Numbered from the stretch's first letter, positions 1 through 10,750 are shown. The stretch is DNA of 64,000 bases from Psychrobacter sp. FDAARGOS_221 (GCF_002313155.2 NZ_NWFK02000001.1:2604001-2668000); one strand, 5' to 3'. Notes: generated by a model not told the origin, from the sequence alone. Program-made: numbers and translations.

Positions 1-1864
<1,864 letters not shown>

Positions 1865-1870
1865 CAGACG

Positions 1871-2194
1871 ATTGAGTTAAGCTACCCAATTGATTTGTAT
1901 TACACCAAAGCAAGGTTATGGGGCACATTGAGTGGTGTGTTAGTTATGTTTATCGCTGGGTATTTTACAGTGGCAATGGATCGGGCTGATGCGGATTTGA
2001 CACTACTGCTGATAGGATGGGGGTTTATGCTGCTTTCTGGGTTAGGATTATTGATTCTAATAATCCGAACGGCGCTAAAAAAGCCGGCGTTACGAATCAA
2101 TGCAGACAGCTTAGAGTATTTCAATCTGTTTAAAGGTAATAAAAAAACTCATATTGGTTGGAATGAGCATTGTATTGCTGACTTTATGGTTTAA
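1871..2194 (+). pseudogene. Decayed STM3941-like small membrane protein
   Basis: The frame reads IELSYP, then two hydrophobic segments (GTLSGVLVMFIAGYF and LLLIGWGFMLLSGLGLLILI), then KPALRINADSLEYFN and IGWNE. That arrangement resembles proteins annotated as STM3941 family (about 160-180 residues with two N-terminal helices and a PH-like tail). A good Shine-Dalgarno, AAAGGA at 1859-1864, sits where it should, but the codon at the expected start is ATT (1871) with ACG before it, and no ATG lies upstream in frame before a stop at 1832. The frame ends about 60-70 residues early. Most likely a remnant with lost start and lost tail; a shorter protein from TTG at 1895 is possible. The family match is from memory. 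Confidence 0.5.
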
Positions 2195-2262
2195 ATACAC
2201 TTAACGCTTTTCAACACCATTAATTTCTTCTGCTATTAATCTTTACTACAGTTAGACTAAAC

Positions 2263-2292
2263 GTTTAGTGGTTTAGTGGTTTAGTGGTTTAG
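2263..2292. repeat. 8-bp tandem repeat GTTTAGTG, 3.75 copies
   Basis: Three perfect copies of GTTTAGTG (2263-2270, 2271-2278, 2279-2286) plus GTTTAG, ending 41 bp before the ArsC-like start codon. It lies in the likely promoter/leader region, so copy-number change could affect expression; that is inference. Confidence 0.8.
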
Positions 2293-2333
2293 TTAAATAG
2301 TTGAGTAAAATAATCAATCAAAAAGGAGCTATT

Positions 2334-2699
2334 ATGACAATCACCGTTTATGGCATTAAAGCTTGTAGCACCATGAAAAAAGCCTTTACCAAGCTTGATG
2401 AGATGGGCGTGGCGTATGACTTTCATGATTATAAAAAGCAAGGCATTGATAAGGACAGTGTTCAACGTTGGGTCGATGCGTTGGGCATTGCCAAAGTATT
2501 AAATAAACGTGGCACCACATGGCGTAATTTGACTGATGAGCAAAAAGCAGCGGCAGATGCCAGTGTCGATACTGCTATCGACTTGTTGGTAGAAAACACC
2601 AGCATGATTAAGCGCCCTATGATTGAGGGTGAGATTAATGGTAAATCGGTATGTCTGTGCGGCTTTGATGACGCAGAGTATGAGGCTGTTTTTGGATAA
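2334..2699 (+). CDS. ArsC/Spx-family thioredoxin-fold reductase-like protein
   Basis: A 121-residue member of the arsenate reductase (ArsC/Spx/YffB) family: small cytoplasmic thioredoxin-fold proteins with one N-terminal active-site cysteine. The sequence shows ITVYGIKACSTMKKAF with Cys10 where YffB-type proteins have GI..C.T.KKA, then the family patterns VLNKRGTTWRNL and SMIKRPMIE ahead of the C-terminal Arg/Pro loop. The start is set at ATG 2334 because AAAAGGAGC lies 5-8 bp upstream; the longer frame from 2301 adds eleven residues without family similarity. No arsenic resistance genes are nearby, so an arsenate role is unlikely; YffB-type proteins have no firmly known substrate. It appears monocistronic, preceded by an 8-bp tandem repeat. 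Confidence 0.88.
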   Translation: MTITVYGIKACSTMKKAFTKLDEMGVAYDFHDYKKQGIDKDSVQRWVDALGIAKVLNKRGTTWRNLTDEQKAAADASVDTAIDLLVENTSMIKRPMIEGEINGKSVCLCGFDDAEYEAVFG

Positions 2700-2842
2700 A
2701 GTTTGCTCAATTCGTTGAGTAAAGAGCACAATACAAGCCACATCAGGCATTAGCGATACAAAGCCTGAATGAAAAGTGTCTAATTAAAAAAGCCCTAATT
2801 AAAAGAGCCTAACTAAAAAGGCCTCTACAAAAAAGGAATGCT

Positions 2843-3205
2843 ATGAAAAATATTGCATCTGCGGCATCGCTTGTCATAACAGCGGCGCTGCTTGCTACCT
2901 CAGCTCAGGCAGCAGAACCAACGACTAAGCTTGTGTTTGCTAAAGGCAGTTATTGCGGCAGCTTCAGCGGTGACTTAAAGCGAGGAAAGCGCTTTAGTTT
3001 GTGGCTGCTGGCCAATCAAGAAGTGATTATTCGTAATACAGGTTATAGCAAAATCAAAGTGGCTTACATTGACTCACCCAACGGGCGTGTGAAGGGTGAG
3101 CATTTTGATAATATGACCTCTTTTTATACCACCAAAAGAGGCAATCACTATATTAAGATTTATGGCAGCGACCATCATAGTTCAGTTGAGATATGTGCCT
3201 ATTAG
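2843..3205 (+). CDS. Small secreted (periplasmic) hypothetical protein
   Basis: A 120-residue protein with a clear Sec signal peptide: basic MKN, a hydrophobic core (AASLVITAALLA) and a signal peptidase I site after SAQA near residue 23. The mature protein of about 97 residues is basic, has cysteines in SYCGSF and at the end (EICAY) that could form a disulfide, and is beta-rich by eye. A ribosome binding site (AAAAGGAA) precedes the ATG by about 4 bp. No domain family is recognised. It stands alone between the ArsC-like gene and the giant lipoprotein. The size and cysteine pair are compatible with a small periplasmic binding or inhibitor fold, but there is no direct evidence for either. Confidence 0.75.
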   Translation: MKNIASAASLVITAALLATSAQAAEPTTKLVFAKGSYCGSFSGDLKRGKRFSLWLLANQEVIIRNTGYSKIKVAYIDSPNGRVKGEHFDNMTSFYTTKRGNHYIKIYGSDHHSSVEICAY

Positions 3206-3723
3206 ATTGCCCTAGAAGTGTTGGGCGCTTTAGCTCAACGCCTCATCAATATTACGACTGATCAGTTTACCGACACCTTCATTGGTGAAGATTTCAAGAA
3301 TAGTTTTTATTACTTTTAAAAACCTTGAGTTGCTTAGAGGTAGCTTTGTTGTATTTTTATATTTCACTAAATACCAAGTTGTTCAGCTTTAACAATACGC
3401 AACTTATAAAGTTTTAATTATATTATTATCAACAACCTATAAGGTATAAGAATAAATTATATAATTAAAAATTCTAAAATAACTGATTAAATTACATTAA
3501 TAGTGGTGTCCGTAATATCAAATAAAGCTTGATATTATTAGTTTTTTGTATCATATTTCAAAGTGTAAATGTTTAGTTGTTTTTTGTATTTAAGCTAAAT
3601 GTAATAGAGTAAATGATAAAAAAAATTAAAGGTTTTCAAAAAATAGTGTTTAGTAAATAGCTAACTATAGGGTGTTTTAGTTAAATCATCTAATTTTATA
3701 TATATAAACAGGGAGATAGTTTA
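3206..3723. other. AT-rich leader region of the giant lipoprotein gene
   Basis: 518 bp with no credible coding frame, markedly more AT-rich than the flanks and full of A/T runs. It probably carries the promoter and upstream elements for the surface lipoprotein at 3724. GGGAG at 3711-3715 is the ribosome binding site, 8 bp before the ATG. No specific operator was identified. Confidence 0.55.
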
Positions 3724-6700
3724 ATGCTACCAAATAAACAGTCCATCTTAATGGACATAACAATAGATAAAATTAGTACCAAATTAAAACCAAGTGTTGT
3801 GTTATTGACATCGGTAATTCTTGCTTCATGTGGCGGCAGTGGTTCAGGAGGTAATTATACTAGCCCTACAGAGCTCGTTAGCACTACTGATTCATTGGCA
3901 CAAGCCCAAATAAGCGACGCTCAAAAAGCAGTCGACACTGCCAAGCGACAAGCCTTAGAAGCGCAAGCGGCAGCAAAAGCAGCCAAACAAGAAGCAGACC
4001 AAGCCAAAGCCGAAGCGCAAACAGCTAAACAGCAAGCCGAACAAGCAGGTAGTGACAATACCAAGCTAACCCAAGCGCTACAAAAAGCAGAAGCAGCCAA
4101 ACAAAGCGCAGAAACAGCAGCCACAGCAGCACAAACTGCTAAAGCAGCAGCAGAGGAAACACTAGCTAAAGCTCAAGCGGCAGCGCAACAAGCAATAGGC
4201 GCAGCCAAAGCAGACGCACAAGCCCAAGTTGACCAAGCCAAAGCAGAAGTTGCGGTTGCTAATGAAGCCTTACAAGCAGCAGAGCAAGCCAAGAATGAAG
4301 CACTAGCAGCAAAAGCACAGGCAGAAGCCGCCAAAGACACAGCCGTCAAACAAGCACAAGCCCAAATAAGCGACGCTCAAAAAGCAGTCGACACTGCCAA
4401 GCGACAAGCCTTAGAAGCGCAAGCGGCAGCAAAAGCAGCCAAACAAGAAGCAGACCAAGCCAAAGCCGAAGCGCAAACAGCTAAACAGCAAGCCGAACAA
4501 GCAGGTAGTGACAATACCAAGCTAACCCAAGCGCTACAAAAAGCAGAAGCAGCCAAACAAAGCGCAGAAACAGCAGCCACAGCAGCACAAACTGCTAAAG
4601 CAGCAGCAGAGGAAACACTAGCTAAAGCTCAAGCGGCAGCGCAACAAGCAATAGGCGCAGCCAAAGCAGACGCACAAGCCCAAGTTGACCAAGCCAAAGC
4701 AGAAGTTGCGGTTGCTAACGAAGCCTTACAAGCAGCAGAGCAAGCCAAGAATGAAGCACTAGCAGCAAAAGCACAGGCAGAAGCCGCCAAAGACACAGCC
4801 GTCAAACAAGCACAAGCCCAAATAAGCGACGCTCAAAAAGCAGTCGACACTGCCAAGCGACAAGCCTTAGAAGCGCAAGCGGCAGCAAAAGCAGCCAAAC
4901 AAGAAGCAGACCAAGCCAAAGCCGAAGCGCAAACAGCTAAACAGCAAGCCGAACAAGCAGGTAGTGACAATACCAAGCTAACCCAAGCGCTACAAAAAGC
5001 AGAAGCAGCCAAACAAAGCGCAGAAACAGCAGCCACAGCAGCACAAACTGCTAAAGCAGCAGCAGAGGAAACACTAGCTAAAGCTCAAGCGGCAGCGCAA
5101 CAAGCAATAGGCGCAGCCAAAGCAGACGCACAAGCCCAAGTTGACCAAGCCAAAGCAGAAGTTGCGGTTGCTAACGAAGCCTTACAAGCAGCAGAGCAAG
5201 CCAAGAATGAAGCACTAGCAGCAAAAGCACAGGCAGAAGCCGCCAAAGACACAGCCGTCAAACAAGCACAAGCCCAAATAAGCGACGCTCAAAAAGCAGT
5301 CGACACTGCCAAGCGACAAGCCTTAGAAGCGCAAGCGGCAGCAAAAGCAGCCAAACAAGAAGCAGACCAAGCCAAAGCCGAAGCGCAAACAGCTAAACAG
5401 CAAGCCGAACAAGCAGGTAGTGACAATACCAAGCTAACCCAAGCGCTACAAAAAGCAGAAGCAGCCAAACAAAGCGCAGAAACAGCAGCCACAGCAGCAC
5501 AAACTGCTAAAGCAGCAGCAGAGGAAACACTAGCTAAAGCTCAAGCGGCAGCGCAACAAGCAATAGGCGCAGCCAAAGCAGACGCACAAGCCCAAGTTGA
5601 CCAAGCCAAAGCAGAAGTTGCGGTTGCTAATGAAGCCTTACAAGCAGCAGAGCAAGCCAAGAATGAAGCACTAGCAGCAAAAGCACAGGCAGAAGCCGCC
5701 AAAGACACAGCCGTCAAACAAGCACAAGCCCAAATAAGCGACGCTCAAAAAGCAGTCGACACTGCCAAGCGACAAGCCTTAGAAGCGCAAGCGGCAGCAA
5801 AAGCAGCCAAACAAGAAGCAGACCAAGCCAAAGCCGAAGCGCAAACAGCTAAACAGCAAGCCGAACAAGCAGGTAGTGACAATACCAAGCTAACCCAAGC
5901 GCTACAAAAAGCAGAAGCAGCCAAACAAAGCGCAGAAACAGCAGCCACAGCAGCACAAACTGCTAAAGCAGCAGCAGAGGAAACACTAGCTAAAGCTCAA
6001 GCGGCAGCGCAACAAGCAATAGGCGCAGCCAAAGCAGACGCACAAGCCCAAGTTGACCAAGCCAAAGCAGAAGTTGCGGTTGCTAATGAAGCCTTACAAG
6101 CAGCAGAGCAAGCCAAGAATGAAGCACTAGCAGCATTGGCAGAAACAAGGCTGGGCAATTTTGTTTCACCAGACTCTGTTATATCAGGTGCACAGATTGT
6201 AGCGGTTGGGACAGCCTCTGGTGTATTTACTAGTTCGCCAGACAATTTTGATATGCAAAAAGTTAATGTTAATGATGTTAGTGACAAGTCGTCATTGGCA
6301 CCGCTTGATATTCAATTACGCGGTGAAGATGATACGGCGTACGGAGATGTAGAGGCAGGATTGAAACAGCACTCTGGCAGCCTAAGTTTCAAAGGTTATG
6401 ATGGTGTAATTACACTTTATAATCGTAGTTTAAACTATGATTCTATTTATAAAAACTTTGATGAAGTCATGCAGATAGGCCATATCAATGGCGACATTAA
6501 AAGTAGTATCTTTTTTAATCAGCCACTTGCTACCGTATATGCACAAGGGCGAGCCACGAACTTAGATGATTTTAATGAGCTGGCAGTTCGAGATGAAGGC
6601 AAAGTAAATTACAAAGGTATGGCGACTTATAAAGAGCAAGACACTGACGTTGTTAGTGGTAGTTCTGATTTTGATGTTGATTTTATTAATAAGTCAGTTA

Positions 6701-9591
6701 ATGGTACCTTAAAATTTAAAGACGCTGATTATCAATATATGCCTGAAGGTAATGAAATAGCAATTCAGGCTTTAATAGAAGGCAATAAGTTTCAAGGCAG
6801 TAGTCAGGGGATAGAAACATCGGGTGGGTTTTATGGATCAGGCGCCAAATACCTAGGTGGCGTCTATGCAAATTCAGGTGATAATAAGCAGTTTATAGGA
6901 ACCTATGGTGCTAAAAAGATAGCGCCACCTATCAATCCTGATACACCTGTGCAAGATGAGCTAACTGGCTTTCAAAGTAATACAGTCAGCAACTCTTCAG
7001 GATTCGTTGTCAGCGCCAAAATTAACACAGACATACATGATGATAAATCAGATTGGATAGAGACAGTAGAGGAAGATGGGCAGCTCATAGCGATAGACAA
7101 TCGTGAAGGAGATAATTTCACCAGTTATGATAGCTTTTTAATGCGTTCTGATATGACCAACGCTAAAAAAATCAAACAAAAAGTTGCCATCAATATTAAA
7201 GCTGATGATGATGCAAGTTATGGTAATGGATTTAAACTTCATAAAGATAAGACTGAAGTTAAAGGATCTTCTACCATGACTATGGATTATACGACGATTT
7301 ACAAAGACTTTGATGGTGCAATGCAACTGGGTCATGTCTATGGAGAGCCTGATGGTGGTTTTTGGGTAGGTAAAGATGCGAGGCTTTCAACTGTATTTGC
7401 TCAAGGTAATGCGACAAGTTTAGATGATATGCAGTATATGAAAGACTTGGCTCAGTATCAGATTGAAAGTGGTAATAGTGGTGATGGTAAGGTGAGTTAT
7501 GAAGGTGTTGCTACTTATCTAGAAAACATCCATCAAGGCGATAAAGTTCATACCGGACCTGTTGTCGATGGCGTTTCTAAGTTTGATGTTGATTTTGTCG
7601 GCAACTCAGTTAAAGGTGAGCTCTCATTTGATCAAGAGCTAGCTTATAACTCAAGTGGCAAGGTTCGTATTGAAGCGGTTATTGATGGAAATCAATTTTC
7701 TGGTAATACCAACAATATTGATGCCTCAGGTAGCTTTTATGGTGAAGATGCCAAGTATATAGGCGGTGTTTATCAACAAGTATTGACTGAAGGTGGCAAA
7801 GGAGATGAGCCTGGAACAGCAACTACTTTCCAAGGTACCTATGGTGCGACGCAAGTAGATGCTGTGGTAGTTGATCCTGCAGAGCCCGAAGTTCCAGCAG
7901 AACCAAAAAGCAATCAATCAGGTGTACAAACACTACAAGTAGCTGTTGATCTGTTAAACAAAAAGTTTGCAACCACAACTCGAGACTTCGAAGTTGATAA
8001 TGATAAGGTGGTCGCGCGTACAGATATTATTTCTAATGGGCTGTTACCAAAGCTAGATATTAATTTTAACAATGGTTCAGAAACAGATAGAGGTTTTAAT
8101 ACCGCCACTAATGACACCAGTATCAAGACCGAACTAGGCGAACTGCCAGTAACGTATCAGTCTGTATATAAAAATTACGATGATCAGATGATGATTGGTC
8201 AGATTGCTGGTAATGCTACCTTTGCGTCAATGGAGATTCCATTAGAAGGTGCATTTGCTGTCGGTAATGCAACTGCCACAGAGAATATGCCAAGCGAGGG
8301 TAGAGTATTATATAGCGGTGATGCGACTTATCGTGATATGAGACAAGCTGATAAGGTTGAGTTGGGCGAGTCATCATTTGTTACAGACTTTGTTGCAAAA
8401 GAAATGACAGGCAGCTTAAATTTTGCAGACAACAAAAAAGTAGACTTATCAGCAAGAATAGAGGGTAACCAGTTTTCAGGAACAGCTAGAAATAACAAGG
8501 GTTTTGAAACTTCTGGTAGTTTTTATGGTGATTTGGCTGAGCACTTAGGTGGGACGTATCAAGGCAATCATATTATAGGGAGCTATGGTGCGTCAAAGCA
8601 AGAAACCCCTGCACCAGACGTTTTACCGAAACCTGAGCCGGTCTTACCGGTTAATGTTGAGGTTGCGCCAGATACAGGATTAAGCGGATTTCAAAGTAAT
8701 ACATTAAGTAGTTCAAAAGGCTCATTTACAGATGATGCCATTGGTTATGTGCAAATTAGAAATGATAAATCAGATTGGGATGAAACCATAAAGCTAGGAG
8801 GACAGTTTGGTGATGTTGAGCTTGCTATTGATAATAAACAAGGTGATAACTTTACCAGCTATGACAGTTTTCTAGCCCGCGTAGACATGATAAATCCAGA
8901 CAGCATTAAGGATAAAGTGACGATAGCTGTTAAAGGAGAAAAGGATACTGATTATGGTGATGGCTTCAAAGAGCATCAAGACAGTGTAACAGTACAAGGT
9001 CCTATTGGCTTAACTTTGGCGTATTCAGCAGTATACAAAGACTTTGACTCGCAGATGCAAATTGGACATGTCTATGGCGACCCTGATGGCGGATTCTTTG
9101 TTGGCAAGCAAGCCAGATTTTCTAATGTATTTTCTCAAGGTAATGCGACGGATCTAGCTGACATGACCTATATGAAAAATTTAGCACAGTATAATTTAGA
9201 GACAGGTGTTAATGATGGCCTAATAAACTATACAGGTGTGGCTACTTATATGGAAAATTTACATCTAGGCGACGGCGCGCGTAGTGGACCGATAACCAAT
9301 GGAACCTCTACATTTGACGTGGACTTTATTAGTAATACGCTCACAGGAGAGTTGTCGTTTGCAGGTGACTTTAAGTATAACCCAAGCGGTAAAGTATTTA
9401 TCGAGGCGAATATAGAGGGCAATACATTTGCTGGCGATGCTAATAACATTGATACAGCAGGTGGTTTTTATGGAGAAGATGCAAAATATATCGGTGGTAT
9501 TTACCAGCAAGCTCTAGATATAGGTGGTAAAGGAGATGTACCTGGTACTGGTACTGCTTTCCAAGGTACGTTTGGTGCTGAGAAGCAATAA
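3724..9591 (+). CDS. Giant surface lipoprotein: repeat coiled-coil stalk plus four TbpB-like barrels
   Basis: A 1955-residue predicted outer-membrane lipoprotein. The N-terminus has basic residues (DKISTKLKP), a hydrophobic run and a lipobox ending VILASC, with Cys36 as the lipid-attachment residue, then a Gly/Ser tether. Residues about 60-804 are an Ala/Lys/Gln/Glu-rich coiled-coil stalk made of a 152-residue repeat present 4.9 times. Residues about 805-1955 hold four related domains, each ending in the TbpB-like signature G-G/S-FYG..A..(L/I)GG.Y followed by G(T/S)(Y/F)GA (near 6828-6915, 7731-7851, 8514-8595 and 9462-9582). Domains 2 and 4 are close copies. Such barrels occur in Slam-dependent surface lipoproteins of Neisseria and Moraxella (TbpB, HpuA, fHbp). 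Surface display and ligand binding are inferences; no Slam gene is in the window. Confidence 0.85.
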   Translation: MLPNKQSILMDITIDKISTKLKPSVVLLTSVILASCGGSGSGGNYTSPTELVSTTDSLAQAQISDAQKAVDTAKRQALEAQAAAKAAKQEADQAKAEAQTAKQQAEQAGSDNTKLTQALQKAEAAKQSAETAATAAQTAKAAAEETLAKAQAAAQQAIGAAKADAQAQVDQAKAEVAVANEALQAAEQAKNEALAAKAQAEAAKDTAVKQAQAQISDAQKAVDTAKRQALEAQAAAKAAKQEADQAKAEAQTAKQQAEQAGSDNTKLTQALQKAEAAKQSAETAATAAQTAKAAAEETLAKAQAAAQQAIGAAKADAQAQVDQAKAEVAVANEALQAAEQAKNEALAAKAQAEAAKDTAVKQAQAQISDAQKAVDTAKRQALEAQAAAKAAKQEADQAKAEAQTAKQQAEQAGSDNTKLTQALQKAEAAKQSAETAATAAQTAKAAAEETLAKAQAAAQQAIGAAKADAQAQVDQAKAEVAVANEALQAAEQAKNEALAAKAQAEAAKDTAVKQAQAQISDAQKAVDTAKRQALEAQAAAKAAKQEADQAKAEAQTAKQQAEQAGSDNTKLTQALQKAEAAKQSAETAATAAQTAKAAAEETLAKAQAAAQQAIGAAKADAQAQVDQAKAEVAVANEALQAAEQAKNEALAAKAQAEAAKDTAVKQAQAQISDAQKAVDTAKRQALEAQAAAKAAKQEADQAKAEAQTAKQQAEQAGSDNTKLTQALQKAEAAKQSAETAATAAQTAKAAAEETLAKAQAAAQQAIGAAKADAQAQVDQAKAEVAVANEALQAAEQAKNEALAALAETRLGNFVSPDSVISGAQIVAVGTASGVFTSSPDNFDMQKVNVNDVSDKSSLAPLDIQLRGEDDTAYGDVEAGLKQHSGSLSFKGYDGVITLYNRSLNYDSIYKNFDEVMQIGHINGDIKSSIFFNQPLATVYAQGRATNLDDFNELAVRDEGKVNYKGMATYKEQDTDVVSGSSDFDVDFINKSVNGTLKFKDADYQYMPEGNEIAIQALIEGNKFQGSSQGIETSGGFYGSGAKYLGGVYANSGDNKQFIGTYGAKKIAPPINPDTPVQDELTGFQSNTVSNSSGFVVSAKINTDIHDDKSDWIETVEEDGQLIAIDNREGDNFTSYDSFLMRSDMTNAKKIKQKVAINIKADDDASYGNGFKLHKDKTEVKGSSTMTMDYTTIYKDFDGAMQLGHVYGEPDGGFWVGKDARLSTVFAQGNATSLDDMQYMKDLAQYQIESGNSGDGKVSYEGVATYLENIHQGDKVHTGPVVDGVSKFDVDFVGNSVKGELSFDQELAYNSSGKVRIEAVIDGNQFSGNTNNIDASGSFYGEDAKYIGGVYQQVLTEGGKGDEPGTATTFQGTYGATQVDAVVVDPAEPEVPAEPKSNQSGVQTLQVAVDLLNKKFATTTRDFEVDNDKVVARTDIISNGLLPKLDINFNNGSETDRGFNTATNDTSIKTELGELPVTYQSVYKNYDDQMMIGQIAGNATFASMEIPLEGAFAVGNATATENMPSEGRVLYSGDATYRDMRQADKVELGESSFVTDFVAKEMTGSLNFADNKKVDLSARIEGNQFSGTARNNKGFETSGSFYGDLAEHLGGTYQGNHIIGSYGASKQETPAPDVLPKPEPVLPVNVEVAPDTGLSGFQSNTLSSSKGSFTDDAIGYVQIRNDKSDWDETIKLGGQFGDVELAIDNKQGDNFTSYDSFLARVDMINPDSIKDKVTIAVKGEKDTDYGDGFKEHQDSVTVQGPIGLTLAYSAVYKDFDSQMQIGHVYGDPDGGFFVGKQARFSNVFSQGNATDLADMTYMKNLAQYNLETGVNDGLINYTGVATYMENLHLGDGARSGPITNGTSTFDVDFISNTLTGELSFAGDFKYNPSGKVFIEANIEGNTFAGDANNIDTAGGFYGEDAKYIGGIYQQALDIGGKGDVPGTGTAFQGTFGAEKQ
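3901..6135 (+). repeat. 456-bp in-frame tandem repeat, about 4.9 copies, nearly identical
   Basis: Copies begin at 3901, 4357, 4813, 5269 and 5725; the fifth ends after about 411 bp, near 6135. The period is exactly 456 bp (152 codons), so gain or loss of units keeps the frame. The only difference I could see between copies is one silent T/C site: T at 4263, 5631 and 6087, C at 4719 and 5175. Such uniformity points to very recent expansion or ongoing gene conversion. The unit encodes an Ala-rich helical stalk segment. Confidence 0.95.
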
Positions 9592-9650
9592 AGTAGTCTG
9601 TACTCGTTGCAGTTGACAGTAATTTATTTGTCATAATAATAATGAATGAA

Positions 9651-9691
9651 CAAAAAGGCAGTTATAATTAATTATAGCTGCCTTTTTTTAT
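9651..9691 (+). terminator. Rho-independent terminator after the giant lipoprotein gene
   Basis: An inverted repeat pairs AAAAAGGCAG with CTGCCTTTTT around an AT-rich centre, followed by a T run at 9682-9689. It lies 60 bp after the stop codon, and its A-rich left arm could also let it work on the minus strand. Confidence 0.85.
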
Positions 9692-9722
9692 CTCTATGTT
9701 CCCTACTAATATAAGTTTGTTT

Positions 9723-10383
9723 CAATATAAGTATTCTGATAAGGACATCCAGGCTCGATATAGTCAATGTAGATACCGTGAGTCGATGCCCAATCAGTGA
9801 ATGTGCTAGATGTAAACTTACTGCCGTTATCCACACGAATTTGCTTAGGATAGCTATGCCACTCAGCTAACTAATCAAGGTAGCGAATTACTCGGAGTGA
9901 AGGCATATTGGTACTAATATCAATACCTAATACTTCACGGTTGTAATCATCAATCACATTAAAGGTTCGAAAGCGAATATTGTCATGCAGTTTGTCGCTC
10001 ATGAAATCCATAAACCAAGTATGCCCTAATACACTTGGCGCACTTAGCGGCTGAGGATTGCGTATTGGTAGCCGTCTTTTAGATTTACGGTGAAGATTCA
10101 AGTTTAACGCTGTGTAAACACGGTGTACGCGCTTATGATTCCATGAGTAGCCAAGCTTGCGTATGCATTTTAAGCACTTTGGGAAACCCCAACGATTATG
10201 CTTGTCCGTAAGCTTATTTAAGACATCAACAATCTCGCTATCATCAGATAGTTTAGGCTTATAGTAGTAAGTGGTTCGACTCATGTAGACCACCTGACAA
10301 CTTACCGCAATACTGACACCATACTGCGCCTGTAACTTTTGCGCCCAGACTTTGCGATCGCAAGCAGGCGCTATAGCTTTTTT
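9723..10383 (-). pseudogene. IS3-family transposase OrfB, broken
   Basis: The DDE integrase-type transposase subunit. The readable frame includes VSCQVVYMSRTTYYYKPKL, LTDKHNRWGFPKC, YSWNHKRVHRVY and FRTFNVIDDYNREVLGIDI (second catalytic-Asp region), then RYLD followed by an in-frame TAG at 9871 where relatives have Gln. After the stop, similarity resumes (LAEWHSYPKQIRVDNG, TDWASTHGIYIDYIEPG) and then breaks off at YIE, before the conserved catalytic region is complete. A nonsense mutation plus a 3' deletion make it inactive. Translation would have depended on a -1 frameshift from orfA at A6G (10377-10383). Confidence 0.9.
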
Positions 10384-10695
10384 ATGATCTCTTCCTGCAT
10401 TTGCGATTTGAGGCTTAAATCAGCATACATCTGTTTAAGCCTACGGTTTTCTTCTTCAAGCTCTTTTAGTCGTTTGACGTCAGAGGCGCTTCTATACAGC
10501 CGTATTTCGATTTAACTTCGCTATCGTTCCGTCTTGCGTCACTAAAACAGTCCCTCAGACTGTTTCTTAACGTCTCTTATTATAAAAAGTTGAATTAGCA
10601 GTCCCACATTTACGGCACAGCTCTTTAGCAGGTATTCCTGCTTTTGATTCTTTTAAAATCGATACTATTTACGTTTAAGTCATTTGTTTGCTCAT
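10377..10695 (-). pseudogene. IS3-family OrfA (helix-turn-helix protein), broken
   Basis: The DNA-binding subunit of the IS. Recognisable pieces are IVSILKESKAGIPAKELCRK with STFYNKR (helix-turn-helix) and ASDVKRLKELEEENRRLKQM (leucine zipper). In-frame stops follow the start (ATG at 10695), and a 59-bp insertion at 10512-10570 splits the helix-turn-helix from the zipper. The frame ends at EEIIKKL-stop, overlapping orfB at the slippery heptamer A_AAA_AAG typical of the family. Confidence 0.85.
10512..10570. repeat. Small hairpin insertion inside orfA, bounded by TTAA
   Basis: A 59-bp segment interrupts orfA between the TFYNKR and SKYG coding parts. TTAA lies at both ends (10512-10515 and 10567-10570), and it holds a perfect 8-bp stem, AAACAGTC/GACTGTTT (10545-10552 and 10558-10565), with a 5-nt loop. 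It looks like a small mobile or REP-type insert with a 4-bp target duplication; no other copy was seen in the window. Confidence 0.6.
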
Positions 10696-10750
10696 ATCAA
10701 AACTGCTTAAGGGTATGGTATTTTATAAGAAATTCTACGTTTGAGCTGTG

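Larger units (their letters stand above)
9723..10750 (-). mobile_element. Decayed IS3-family insertion sequence
   Basis: Remnant of an IS3-family element on the minus strand with orfA (about 10695 down to 10377) and orfB (about 10383 down to 9723). Both carry stops or insertions and the 3' third of orfB is missing. The right edge (about 10745-10751) touches the truncated phosphohexomutase gene, and the left edge loses IS similarity near 9723, just past the lipoprotein gene's terminator. Clear terminal inverted repeats and target duplications could not be paired, consistent with deletion of the left end. Confidence 0.85.

Noticed and set aside
2334..2699. Arsenate reductase and arsenic resistance function
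   Set aside because: No arsR, arsB or acr3 nearby and the active-site context fits YffB/Spx-like proteins better.
3921..5948. Five identical 67-codon open frames on the minus strand, one per 456-bp repeat
   Set aside because: They are antisense shadows of the Ala-rich repeat, recur only because the DNA is repeated, and have no ribosome binding sites.
3901..6135. Possible CRISPR or satellite-type array
   Set aside because: The unit is 456 bp, entirely coding and in frame with no spacers; it is a protein repeat.
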